A stretch of 64,000 nucleotides of DNA, from positions 744,001 to 808,000 of the forward strand of contig NZ_CP046980.1 in NCBI RefSeq assembly GCF_030408395.1. Direction: 5' to 3'. This document shows positions 43,490 through 51,662 of this stretch, one piece after another. Each line of letters begins with the position of its first letter. Within the stretch, counting starts at the first letter, position 1. A model generated the notes under the pieces. That model did not search any database, had not been told where the DNA came from, and saw only the letters and a list, made by a program, of their open reading frames with translations. Source of the DNA: Corynebacterium aquatimens (GTDB lineage Bacteria; Actinomycetota; Actinomycetes; Mycobacteriales; Mycobacteriaceae). A program made the translations under genes and the position numbers.

Positions 43490-45241
43490 CTACAGAGCTT
43501 TCAGCTCAGCGTTAAGGTGCAGCGTCTCCGGCTTGGAGGACTTGCGCAGCTGGATGTCCCACTTCTGGCCTTCACCTTCAGCAGCCTCATCGATGGTCCA
43601 CAGGGAGACCTTCGCGGGGATCAGAACCGGCTTCACAAACTCCACGCGGTAGCGCAGCGCGCTCGGCAGCTTGCCTTCTAGCGGCGCCAGAACGCTTGCC
43701 GCGGAGTACATACCGTGTGCAATGACCGACGGGAACCCGAACAGCTTCGCACCGATGTTGGAGGTGTGAATCGGGTTGTGGTCGTTGGACGCCTTGACGT
43801 ATGCGCGGACATTGTCGCGCGTCCAGCGCCACTGGGCGTTAGCCTTGAATTCCGGCAGCTCCGGCTTCGGCAGAACCTTGCCGGTGTCCTCGCCGCGCGT
43901 GGTCAGCGCCAGCGGGGCGTTCTTGGCAAAGCGCGCGCCCTGGCCCAGCATGGTGGACTTCTGGCGCCAGACCGGCTCGGACTCGCCTTCAGGCGTGATC
44001 TCGGTGATCATGTCCAGCAGCAGGCCCTTGCGGTGCGGGCGGAGGTTCTCAGGCCAGGTACGCACGTTGAGCGTCTCATCCACCGTGATGAAGCGGGTCT
44101 GCTCGATCTCATTGGCGATGTGCACGGAGCCCATAGCTGCATACGGGAAGTCCGGCTTGGTCATCAGTTCCATGATCAGCGGGAAGGACAGCACGAAAAA
44201 GTACGTCGGCGGGACCTCATTAGCCAGGCGCAGGCCAGTGGCGGAGGTGTAATCCGCGAGGTTTTTCTTATCCACGGTTACTCCGCGAACCTCAAGAGCC
44301 GAGGTTGGATCAGCCTTCGCCGACGGCGTGTTACCCACACCCGGCAAAGCACCCAAGAAGATGCGGCGGTTGATGTCCTGCAGGTTCGGGATCGCCTTCA
44401 GCGTCTGGAACTGCGGGGTCGCGGCCACGAACGGCGCACGCTTGTCGTCAGAGTCATCGCCCGAGTCGTCAGTAGCTTCAGCGATCTTCGCCTTCGCCTT
44501 ATCGACGATCTCCTCAGCCTTGTCCTTTACCTCAGCCGCTGCGTCCTTGACTTTCTCGCTAGCCGTTGCGGCAGCGGCCTTCGCCTCAGCCGCAACGTCT
44601 TCAGCCTTGTCCTTTACCTCAGCTGCGACATCTTCGGCCTTTTCCTTCGCGTCGGCTGCTGCGTCCTTGGCCTTGTCCTTGGCCTCCGCGGCAGCATCCT
44701 TGACGTCGTCGGCAACGTCTTCGGCCTTGGCCTTAGCCTCAGCCGCGACGTCTTCAGCCTTGTCCTTCGCCTCTTCGGCAGAGGCTTTCGCCTCAGCCGC
44801 GACGTCTTCGGCCCTTTCCTTGGCGTCGGCCGCTGCATCCTTGGCCTTGTCCTTGGCCTCTGCGGCAGCGTCCTTAACGTCGTCGGTGACCTCTTCAGCC
44901 TTGTCCTTGGCCTCAGCTGCCGCGTCCTTGGCCTTGTCCTTCGCCTCTTCGGCAGAGGCTTTCGCCTCAGCAGCTACGTCTTCGGCCTTGTCCTTCGCCT
45001 CGTCGGCGGCCTTCTCGGCCTTGGACTTGGTCTCGACCTTTACGGAGTGGCCCTTCGGGGCGGCCGCAGGCTTCGGCGCGGTCTGGGTGACGGTGGCCTT
45101 GTCCAGGTTGGCTTCGTTGAGCAGAGGCTCAACCTGGGCGGCGGTTTCGGGTGCGTCGTGGGGCTCGACGGCCGAGGTCTCCGGCATGTCGGCAGGGGAC
45201 GGGACAGGGGTGTTCTGCTTGTTCTGTTTCTTCTCTGCCAT
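43490..45241 (-). CDS. MaoC-family dehydratase fused to a long LEA-like helical repeat domain
   Basis: A 583-residue protein with three parts. Residues 1-72 are Pro/Thr/Gln-rich. Residues ~73-255 are Ala/Lys/Glu/Asp repeats of 11-residue units (such as AKDKAEDVAAE) that form an amphipathic helix like LEA or apolipoprotein repeats. Residues ~275-583 form a double hot-dog MaoC dehydratase, with the DxNPIH motif at about 487-492 and FGFPSVIAHGMYSAAS. Its mycobacterial relative HtdX is just ~280 residues, so the repeat domain is a lineage-specific addition. It would dehydrate 3-hydroxyacyl chains. It starts two bases after the fabG4 stop codon. Confidence 0.88.
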   Translation of the reverse strand: MAEKKQNKQNTPVPSPADMPETSAVEPHDAPETAAQVEPLLNEANLDKATVTQTAPKPAAAPKGHSVKVETKSKAEKAADEAKDKAEDVAAEAKASAEEAKDKAKDAAAEAKDKAEEVTDDVKDAAAEAKDKAKDAAADAKERAEDVAAEAKASAEEAKDKAEDVAAEAKAKAEDVADDVKDAAAEAKDKAKDAAADAKEKAEDVAAEVKDKAEDVAAEAKAAAATASEKVKDAAAEVKDKAEEIVDKAKAKIAEATDDSGDDSDDKRAPFVAATPQFQTLKAIPNLQDINRRIFLGALPGVGNTPSAKADPTSALEVRGVTVDKKNLADYTSATGLRLANEVPPTYFFVLSFPLIMELMTKPDFPYAAMGSVHIANEIEQTRFITVDETLNVRTWPENLRPHRKGLLLDMITEITPEGESEPVWRQKSTMLGQGARFAKNAPLALTTRGEDTGKVLPKPELPEFKANAQWRWTRDNVRAYVKASNDHNPIHTSNIGAKLFGFPSVIAHGMYSAASVLAPLEGKLPSALRYRVEFVKPVLIPAKVSLWTIDEAAEGEGQKWDIQLRKSSKPETLHLNAELKAL

Positions 45242-45243
45242 GG

Positions 45244-46578
45244 TTACGCTCCGAGCAGGCCCTGGCCGCAGACGCGGACCGTGTTTCCGTTCACAGCAAC
45301 CGACGACGGTGCGGCGAAGTATGCAACGGTCTCCGCAACGTCGACAGGCTTACCACCCTGGGACAGGGAGTTCAGGCGACGGCCGACCTCACGGGTGGCG
45401 GTCGGGATAGCGGCGGTCATGTCGGTCTCAATGAAGCCCGGGGCAACAGCGTTGATGGAGCCGCCCTTTTCAGCAATTGCGTCCGCAAGAGCGTCGACGA
45501 AGCCAACCACACCAGCCTTGGTGGTTGCGTAGTTGGTCTGGCCGCGGTTACCGGCGATACCAGCGATGGAGGACACGCCGATGACGGACGGCTTCTCGGC
45601 GAAGGCGTCAGCCTCGATCAGCTTCTCGGTGATGCGGACCGGGGCAACCAGGTTGATGGACTGGACCATGTTCCAGCGGCCCTCATCCATGTTGGCCAGC
45701 AGTTTGTCGCGGGTCACACCAGCGTTGTGGACGATCGTGTCGATCTTGCGGCCGTAGCGCTCCTCGGCGTGCTTTGCGATCTCCTCAGCAGCCTTCGGGT
45801 TGGTCACGTCGAGCGGCAGGGCAGTGCCCTTCACCTTGTTCGCGGTCTCAGCGAGGCCCTCGCCAGCCTGCGGGATGTCTACGCAGATGACCTTTGCGCC
45901 GTCGCGTGCCAGGGTCTCAGCGATGGTTGCGCCGATACCGCGAGCAGCGCCGGTGACGACGGCAAGGCGGCCAGCCAGCGGCTTCTCCCAGTTCTCCGGA
46001 AGAGAAACGTCAGCCGGGGTGATGCGGATGACCTGGCCGTCAACGTATGCAGACTTGCCGGACAGCAGGAAGCGCAGCGTGGACTCGACCTTGTCTACTG
46101 CACCGCCATCGATGGACGGGTCGACGTAGACGAGCTGAGCGGTTGCACCCTTGCGCATTTCCTTCGCCAGGGAGCGGGTGAAACCTTCCAGGGCGCGCTG
46201 GGAGATGCGCTCATCCGCATCGTCGATAAGCTCTGGCGTGGTGCCAATGACCACGAGGCGAGCGTTGGAGTCAACCTTGCGCAGCTGCGGGTTGAAGAAC
46301 TCGTAGAGTGCGCCGAGCTCCTCCGGCTTGGTGATGCCCGTGGCGTCGAACACAATGCCAGCGCGCTTCGTGTCTGCCTCCAGCTTCAGCAGCTTGTACG
46401 GGCCGTCGAGACGCTCAGCAAGAGCTGAGCCCAGACGGCCTTCGCCGCCAACGACGACGGGGCCCTGCAGGAGGGGTTCGCCCTGCTTGTAACGACGAAG
46501 CGGGTACCCCTGGGGAACGCCGAGCTTCGCGGCGAGAGGGGAGTTGATGAGTTGTTCAAGGAAACCTTGAGAGGCCAC
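45244..46578 (-). CDS. fabG4: 3-oxoacyl-ACP/CoA reductase of the high molecular weight type (FabG4)
   Basis: A 444-residue double-Rossmann reductase. The N-terminal half is a flavodoxin-like degenerate domain; the C-terminal SDR domain has VTGAARGIGA (about residue 211) and YATTKAG (Tyr-x-x-x-Lys). It reduces 3-oxoacyl thioesters with NADH. GTG 46578 has AGGAG upstream. In mycobacteria fabG4 and htdX form the same tandem pair, divergent from fadA2, exactly as here. TATAAT at 46640-46645 is a good -10 box. Confidence 0.93.
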   Translation of the reverse strand: MASQGFLEQLINSPLAAKLGVPQGYPLRRYKQGEPLLQGPVVVGGEGRLGSALAERLDGPYKLLKLEADTKRAGIVFDATGITKPEELGALYEFFNPQLRKVDSNARLVVIGTTPELIDDADERISQRALEGFTRSLAKEMRKGATAQLVYVDPSIDGGAVDKVESTLRFLLSGKSAYVDGQVIRITPADVSLPENWEKPLAGRLAVVTGAARGIGATIAETLARDGAKVICVDIPQAGEGLAETANKVKGTALPLDVTNPKAAEEIAKHAEERYGRKIDTIVHNAGVTRDKLLANMDEGRWNMVQSINLVAPVRITEKLIEADAFAEKPSVIGVSSIAGIAGNRGQTNYATTKAGVVGFVDALADAIAEKGGSINAVAPGFIETDMTAAIPTATREVGRRLNSLSQGGKPVDVAETVAYFAAPSSVAVNGNTVRVCGQGLLGA

Positions 46579-46639
46579 TGTAGTTCTCCTTCAAATCGGC
46601 AAGCAACCGCACATATTCGGTAGCTCTGTGTCGCATACT

Positions 46640-46645
46640 ATTATA
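46640..46645 (-). promoter_or_regulatory. -10 box TATAAT of the fabG4 operon
   Basis: A consensus TATAAT on the minus strand, 62 bases upstream of the fabG4 GTG, next to the palindromic operator. Confidence 0.55.
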
Positions 46646-46668
46646 GGATTGTTACGGTGACGAACCTT

Positions 46669-46687
46669 ACAAAACCGTAGGTTTTGT
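46669..46687. promoter_or_regulatory. Operator palindrome ACAAAACC-N3-GGTTTTGT in the fabG4-fadA2 region
   Basis: A perfect 8-bp inverted repeat with a 3-base centre, 24 bases upstream of the fabG4 -10 box and about 100 bp before fadA2. It suits a TetR-type fatty-acid regulator acting on both divergent promoters. The regulator is not in the window. Confidence 0.6.
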
Positions 46688-46784
46688 GTGTGACGTCAAA
46701 CCGTGCACCGACCACGATAGTCGGATTCGTTGCATAAGCATTCACCACTAGCTAGCTCTCGACCCTAAGTGCAGGAAGATAAGA

Positions 46785-48080
46785 ATGACTGAAACTCGCA
46801 AGGTCGCCATCCTCGGCGGAAACCGCATCCCGTTCGCTCGCTCCAACAAGGAGTACGCAAACGCGTCCAACCAAGACATGCTGACCTCCGCGCTGAACGG
46901 GCTCGTTGCCCGCTACGGCCTGCAGGATAAAGAACTCGGCCAGGTTGTCGGCGGTGCTGTGCTGAAGCACGCCCGCGACTTCAACCTGGTTCGTGAATCC
47001 GTTATCGGCTCCGAGCTGTCCTCCACCACCCCAGCGTTTGACATCCAGCACGCCTGCGGTACCTCGCTGACCTCCGCAATCCAGGTAGCCGACGCAATCG
47101 CCCTCGGCCGCATCGAGTCCGGTATCGCCTGCGGTACGGACACGACCTCTGACGCTCCGCTGGCCGTCAACGACAACCTGCGCAAGACCCTGATCAAGCT
47201 CTCCAACGCTCGCAGCACCACCGACCAGCTCAAGCTGGCAAGCTCGATTCGCCTCAGCCAGCTCGCGCCGGAGCAGCCGCAGAACGGTGAGCCGCGCACC
47301 GGCCTGTCCATGGGTGAGCACCAGGCAATCACCGCCCGCGAGTGGGAGATCTCCCGCGAAGCTCAGGACGAGCTCGCTGCGACGTCCCACCAGAACCTCG
47401 CCAAGGCATACGACGAAGGCTTCATGGACGACCTGATCACCCCGTTCATGGGCGTGCAGCGTGACACCAACCTGCGCCCGGACTCGACCGTCGAGAAGCT
47501 GTCGAAGCTCAAGCCGGTATTCGGCAAGAAGGACGCAGAGCAGCACGGTGCGGCCGCAACGATGACCGCGGGTAACTCCACCCCGCTTACCGACGGCGCG
47601 GCGGCGGTCCTGCTGTCCTCCGAAGAGTGGGCAAACGAGCACAACATCCCGGTTCGTGCATACCTGGTCGACTCTGAGCTGGCTGCTGTTGACTTCGTGG
47701 GCGGCAAGGACGGCCTGCTCATGGCGCCGACCTACGCTGTTCCGCGCATGCTCGCCCGCCACGGCCTGAGCCTGCAGGACTTCGACTTCTACGAGATCCA
47801 CGAGGCATTCGCCTCCCAGGTCCTGTCCACCCTCAAGGCATGGGAAGACGAAGAGTACTGCCGCGAGCGCCTCGGCCTCGACGGTGCGCTCGGCTCCATC
47901 GACCGCTCCAAGCTCAACGTCAAGGGCTCCTCGCTGGCAGCTGGCCACCCGTTCGCCGCAACCGGTGCCCGCATCCTCGCATCCGCAGCCAAGACCCTCG
48001 AAGAGAACGGCGGCGGCCGCACCCTCATCTCCGTCTGTGCTGCTGGTGGCCAGGGCGTCGTCGCCATCATCGAGCGCTAG
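46785..48080 (+). CDS. fadA2: Acetyl-CoA acetyltransferase / thiolase (FadA2-like)
   Basis: A 431-residue thiolase. Cys91 in HACGTSL is the nucleophile, EIHEAFASQV holds the catalytic His, and AAGHPFAATGARI with CAAGGQG gives the second Cys. It cleaves or forms 3-oxoacyl-CoA. ATG 46785 has AGGAAG upstream. It is divergent from fabG4 and followed by the acyl-CoA oxidase-like gene. The order matches the mycobacterial Rv0241c-Rv0243 block. Confidence 0.93.
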   Translation: MTETRKVAILGGNRIPFARSNKEYANASNQDMLTSALNGLVARYGLQDKELGQVVGGAVLKHARDFNLVRESVIGSELSSTTPAFDIQHACGTSLTSAIQVADAIALGRIESGIACGTDTTSDAPLAVNDNLRKTLIKLSNARSTTDQLKLASSIRLSQLAPEQPQNGEPRTGLSMGEHQAITAREWEISREAQDELAATSHQNLAKAYDEGFMDDLITPFMGVQRDTNLRPDSTVEKLSKLKPVFGKKDAEQHGAAATMTAGNSTPLTDGAAAVLLSSEEWANEHNIPVRAYLVDSELAAVDFVGGKDGLLMAPTYAVPRMLARHGLSLQDFDFYEIHEAFASQVLSTLKAWEDEEYCRERLGLDGALGSIDRSKLNVKGSSLAAGHPFAATGARILASAAKTLEENGGGRTLISVCAAGGQGVVAIIER

Positions 48081-48090
48081 AGGGTTCCGG

Positions 48091-48180
48091 CGAACCCTCT
48101 AGCGAGGGGATGTCGTGACGCGAAGCCCCTAGCGGGGGGATGACGCGACGCGAAGCCCCTGGCGGTAGGGGAGCGTCGTT
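48091..48180. repeat. Tandem repeat, three 30-bp units
   Basis: Three direct imperfect 30-bp units starting at 48091, 48121 and 48151, each beginning CGAAGCCCCTAGCGGGGGGA or a variant and each able to form a CCCCT/AGGGG hairpin. They fill most of the 161-bp gap between fadA2 and the acyl-CoA oxidase-like gene. Confidence 0.8.
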
Positions 48181-48241
48181 AAGCCTCTTGCTCAAAGACC
48201 TCAAACTTTCCATTCACTCTCTGAATTAAAGGAGAACCATT

Positions 48242-50371
48242 ATGACCTCTGCTGAGGCAAAGGAAGGCCGCAAGGCCAAGCCGGAATCCCGTAGCCCACA
48301 GGCGCTGCCGGAGACTCCGGATGCAGCAATCGCTGGCAAGCTGAAGAAGGTCCTCGACGGCCCGTTCGAGGAGACGAAGGACGAAATCCGCGCCAACCTG
48401 AACCGAGAGGAAGCCCTCCCGCAGGTAGAAGGCACCCTGGAAGAAATCCGCGCGGGTCTGCTGGAGAAGGTCAAGATGATCGGCGAGACCGGCATGATGC
48501 AGACCGCATTCTCCAAGCGCAACGGTGGCTCCGGTGAAGCCCACCTGGGCATCAACGGTCTGGACCTGCTGGCTCAGGTCAACGACTCCCTGGCTATTAA
48601 GTCCGGTGTGCAGTGGGGCCTGTGGGGCGGCGCTGTGGACGTGCTGGGCACGGACCGCCACAAGGAATACGCTCAGGGCGCGATGAACCTGACCAAGCTG
48701 GGCTCCTACGGCATGACCGAGCGTGGCCACGGCTCCAACGTTCAGGCCCTGCAGACCACCGCAACCTACGACCCGGAGACCAAGGAGTTTGTCATCAACA
48801 CTCCGTCTCCGATGGCGACGAAGACCTACATCGGTAACACCGCGCGTGACGGCCGCTGGTCCGCGGTCTTCGCGCAGCTCTACACCCCGGGTGTCGAGGA
48901 ATCCCACGGTGTCCACTGCTTCGTGGTCCGCATCCGCGAAGAGGACGGCACCCCGTGCGAGGGCGTCACCATTGGCGACCACGGCCACAAGGGCGGCCTG
49001 CTCGGCGTGGACAACGGTACGCTGACCTTCGACAACGTCCGCATCCCGCGTGAGGCTCTGCTGAACCAGTTCGCAGACGTCGATGAAGAGGGCAACTACA
49101 CCTCGCCGATCGAGTCCTCCAACCGCCGCTTCTTCACCATGCTGGGCACGCTGATCCGCGGTCGCCTCGCCGTTGGTGCAGCGGGTGCTGGTGCGACGAA
49201 GTCCTCGCTGGCTATCGCGCTGAAGTACGCGCACCAGCGCCGCCAGTTCAACACGGGCGACGAGAACAAGGAAGCGAAGCTCATCGAGCACCGCGTCCAC
49301 CGTCGCCGCCTGATCATCCCGCTGGCACGCACGTACGCCATCCAGCTGCTGCAGAACAAGCTGGTCCAGCGCTACGCTGACCAGACGTCCGCGCAGGCTT
49401 CCGGCGAGTGGTCCGTCACTGACCCGACGCCGAAGCAGGCAGATGCAGCACGCGAGATGGAGTCTCTGGCCGCAGCCTTCAAGGCTGTCGCCACCGAGCA
49501 CGCCATGGACGCAATCCAGGAAGCCCGCGAGTCCTGTGGTGGCGCCGGCTTCATGTCCGAGAACATGCTGACCACGTTCCGCGCAGACACCGACGTCTTC
49601 GTCACCTTCGAGGGCGACAACATGGTGCTGCTGCAGCTCGCGGGTAAGAACCTGATCACGGCATTCGCCAAGGAGCTGGAGAACCCGTCCCCGATGGACC
49701 TGGTCAAGTTCGCCGCGACCAACGTCACGGACATTGTCCGCAGCCGCGTGGGCTTGGGTACCGCAGGTCAGTCCGTCGTGGACACCTTCACCAGCGAGGA
49801 AGCATCGCTTTTCGACGCGGAGTACCAGCTGAAGGTCCTCGCACTGCGCGAACAGCTCGTTCTGCGCTCCCTGGTTCGCCGTATCCAGAGTGCTCGCAAG
49901 CTCGACCGTGCTGAGGCTGCCAAGGTCGTCGACGGCGCCCAGGACCACCTGGTCAACGCCGCTTGGGCATGGATCGAGTCCCTCATGGCCCAGGCTTTCA
50001 TCGAGGCTGAGCAGGAACTGCCGGAAGGCTCCACCGAGCGCGCAGTCATCGAGCAGGTCCGCAACCTGTTCGTCCTGGACACCATCATCCGCAACGCTGG
50101 TTGGTACCAGGAGCAGAACGTCCTGTCCTCCGGCCGCGTCAAGGCAGCCCGCGCAGCAATCAACGACCTGGTCGACTCCCTCGGCCCATGGTCCGAGGTT
50201 CTCGTTGACGCCTTCGCGATCCCCGAGGTTGTCCTCGACCGCCCGATGTTCAAAGACGGCGGCACCGACGACAGCCAGGGCAAAGAAGCATGGAACGTTG
50301 GCTCCAACATCTCCATCACCAAGCGCTACGGCGAAGACAAAGGCGACCCGGCTGAGCACGCCGACGCATAA
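48242..50371 (+). CDS. Acyl-CoA oxidase/dehydrogenase-like flavoprotein
   Basis: A 709-residue protein with AAAGGAG before the ATG. It has GSYGMTERGHGSNVQALQTTATYD, the FAD/substrate segment of acyl-CoA oxidases, and HQRRQFN in the later FAD region. A C-terminal helical domain (about 480-700) makes it longer than acyl-CoA dehydrogenases (about 390) and close to the ACOX length. It oxidises acyl-CoA to enoyl-CoA with FAD. The location after fadA2 and near fabG4 and the MaoC gene completes a beta-oxidation-like set. The acceptor (oxygen or electron-transfer flavoprotein) is not clear. Confidence 0.85.
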   Translation: MTSAEAKEGRKAKPESRSPQALPETPDAAIAGKLKKVLDGPFEETKDEIRANLNREEALPQVEGTLEEIRAGLLEKVKMIGETGMMQTAFSKRNGGSGEAHLGINGLDLLAQVNDSLAIKSGVQWGLWGGAVDVLGTDRHKEYAQGAMNLTKLGSYGMTERGHGSNVQALQTTATYDPETKEFVINTPSPMATKTYIGNTARDGRWSAVFAQLYTPGVEESHGVHCFVVRIREEDGTPCEGVTIGDHGHKGGLLGVDNGTLTFDNVRIPREALLNQFADVDEEGNYTSPIESSNRRFFTMLGTLIRGRLAVGAAGAGATKSSLAIALKYAHQRRQFNTGDENKEAKLIEHRVHRRRLIIPLARTYAIQLLQNKLVQRYADQTSAQASGEWSVTDPTPKQADAAREMESLAAAFKAVATEHAMDAIQEARESCGGAGFMSENMLTTFRADTDVFVTFEGDNMVLLQLAGKNLITAFAKELENPSPMDLVKFAATNVTDIVRSRVGLGTAGQSVVDTFTSEEASLFDAEYQLKVLALREQLVLRSLVRRIQSARKLDRAEAAKVVDGAQDHLVNAAWAWIESLMAQAFIEAEQELPEGSTERAVIEQVRNLFVLDTIIRNAGWYQEQNVLSSGRVKAARAAINDLVDSLGPWSEVLVDAFAIPEVVLDRPMFKDGGTDDSQGKEAWNVGSNISITKRYGEDKGDPAEHADA

Positions 50372-50387
50372 TTTCGCTTAACGACGA

Positions 50388-50422
50388 ACGCACCCCAGCC
50401 AGCTGGCCGGGGTGCGTTTTTG
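50388..50422 (+). terminator. Rho-independent terminator after the acyl-CoA oxidase-like gene
   Basis: ACGCACCCC (50388-50396) pairs with GGGGTGCGT (50409-50417), followed by TTTTT. Confidence 0.9.
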
Positions 50423-50435
50423 TTGCTAGGGGGTT

Positions 50436-50446
50436 CGTCGATAAGC
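50436..50446 (+). repeat. Intergenic copy of the CGTCGATAAGC motif
   Basis: One of nine exact copies in the window; here it lies outside genes, 14 bases after a terminator. The one-mismatch form CGTCGTTAAGC occurs at 50376-50386 (minus) and 48174-48184 (plus). Confidence 0.6.
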
Positions 50447-50531
50447 TGCCCTGCTCTGCCAAAAGCCGCACGGCGGTTTAGTATTACCAACGGTCTGATT
50501 CCGCATTACGCGAATTTTAAGGAACTTCTCC

Positions 50532-51449
50532 ATGGTTACTACTGCCCGTCGTCGCTTGGCGGCATTCGTCATTGCCTTCGTTGCCGCTGTTACCGCGGTG
50601 CTCGTGCCCGTCGCGCCTCAGCAGGCGGAGGCGCGCAGCTGCCCAGCCGTCGCTGTTGTCGCGGCGCGCGGCTCCGGTCAGCCCAACGCAGGCCGCACAA
50701 ACTACGGCGGCCCCTGGACCTCCAACGGGTGGGAAGGGGCGCACATCCGCGCGTTCCTGCAGAAATCTGAAGCCCGCTACCGTGCTACGCACAACGGCGC
50801 CTCCCTGATGCGGTCCGTCGAGGTCATCGGAATGGAGCCGGGCTTTTACCCAGCGTTTGCGCCGTCCTACAACGGCCCTGTGCCGGCCGTTCCGCAGACC
50901 ACGCAGCAGGCGCTCGCGATTGTCAGTGAGCTGGGCCTCCCCACGCTACGCATGGGGCTCAACGCGGCGAACGACTTTCTTAAATCCGTGACCATCGGGC
51001 GCGCCGGCGTGATCCGCCAAATCGACGCCTACCAGCGTGCAACCGGCTGCCGTCCGCAGTACGTCCTCACCGGGTTCTCTCAAGGCGCGATGGTCATGCA
51101 GCACGCCGAGAGCGAACTTGCACGCCGCAACCAACTTGCTGGTGTCGTGTACCTGGGTAACCCCATGACCGCGCCCGGCGACCCGGCAACCATCGGCGTC
51201 CCTGGAGGCGGCGCCGGCGGCCTCGTCGGTTGGATGCCGCTGAACTCCCGCACCACCGCCGCGACGCCGCACCGCGCGAACTACTGCTTGCCTCTCGACG
51301 GCGTATGCGACGCCTCCATCCAGACCGCCCAAGCCTCCCGCGCCACCGGCGGCAACCACGGCCGGTACTTCATCGCCCCGTCACGCTGGGACAACATTGT
51401 GATGGATCGCTTCGGCCACTGGGTCGACCGCGTGCGGTACCGTCGCTAA
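50532..51449 (+). CDS. Secreted cutinase-family esterase
   Basis: A 305-residue protein with a Sec signal peptide (RRRLAAFVIAFVAAVTAVLVP, cleavage after about residue 34 at QAEARS). The nucleophile elbow is GFSQGA; Asp and His lie in DGVCDAS and FGHW regions, in cutinase order. Corynebacterial and mycobacterial cutinase-like proteins hydrolyse esters or mycolate-containing lipids. A TAGTAT box and AAGGA lie upstream. Several Cys (SCPAV, TGCRPQ, NYCLPLDGVC) suit two disulfides. Confidence 0.9.
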   Translation: MVTTARRRLAAFVIAFVAAVTAVLVPVAPQQAEARSCPAVAVVAARGSGQPNAGRTNYGGPWTSNGWEGAHIRAFLQKSEARYRATHNGASLMRSVEVIGMEPGFYPAFAPSYNGPVPAVPQTTQQALAIVSELGLPTLRMGLNAANDFLKSVTIGRAGVIRQIDAYQRATGCRPQYVLTGFSQGAMVMQHAESELARRNQLAGVVYLGNPMTAPGDPATIGVPGGGAGGLVGWMPLNSRTTAATPHRANYCLPLDGVCDASIQTAQASRATGGNHGRYFIAPSRWDNIVMDRFGHWVDRVRYRR

Positions 51450-51475
51450 AACCGAGCCCAGACGACCATCACGCT

Positions 51476-51500
51476 CCCGGAACCAACCCGGTTTCGGGGG
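51476..51500 (+). terminator. Possible terminator after the cutinase gene
   Basis: CCCGGAACC pairs with GGTTTCGGG (one G-T pair), followed by GGGCTTTAGTC; no long T-tract. The rest of 51450-51662 is AT-richer and holds a GGGGGG before the next gene. Confidence 0.45.
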
Positions 51501-51662
51501 CTTTAGTCTGTCGCTGCTTTCCTGCCCTTTTCGCGCGTCGCGCAGCGGTGCCTGTGGATAAGTCGGGGTTATCCACAGGGGTGGTGGTGTGTGGATTTTG
51601 GGTTGTGTTTTGTGGTGTAGGTTGCGGGCTGTAAGCATTTCTACATTTTTTGGGGGGACTTT

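Noticed and set aside
43715-45532. 605-residue frame opposite the MaoC fusion
   Set aside because: Its Leu/Ser/Ala/Gly repeats are the antisense of the Lys/Ala/Glu repeats; no start signal.
48091-48180. CRISPR array
   Set aside because: The units are directly joined 30-bp repeats without spacers and there are no cas genes.
51450-51662. Replication origin or DnaA-box cluster after the cutinase gene
   Set aside because: Two TTATCCACA-type strings (TGTGGATAA and TTATCCACA) lie close together near 51553-51578, but there is no dnaA/dnaN gene or AT-rich unwinding region, so I leave it as a chance pair.
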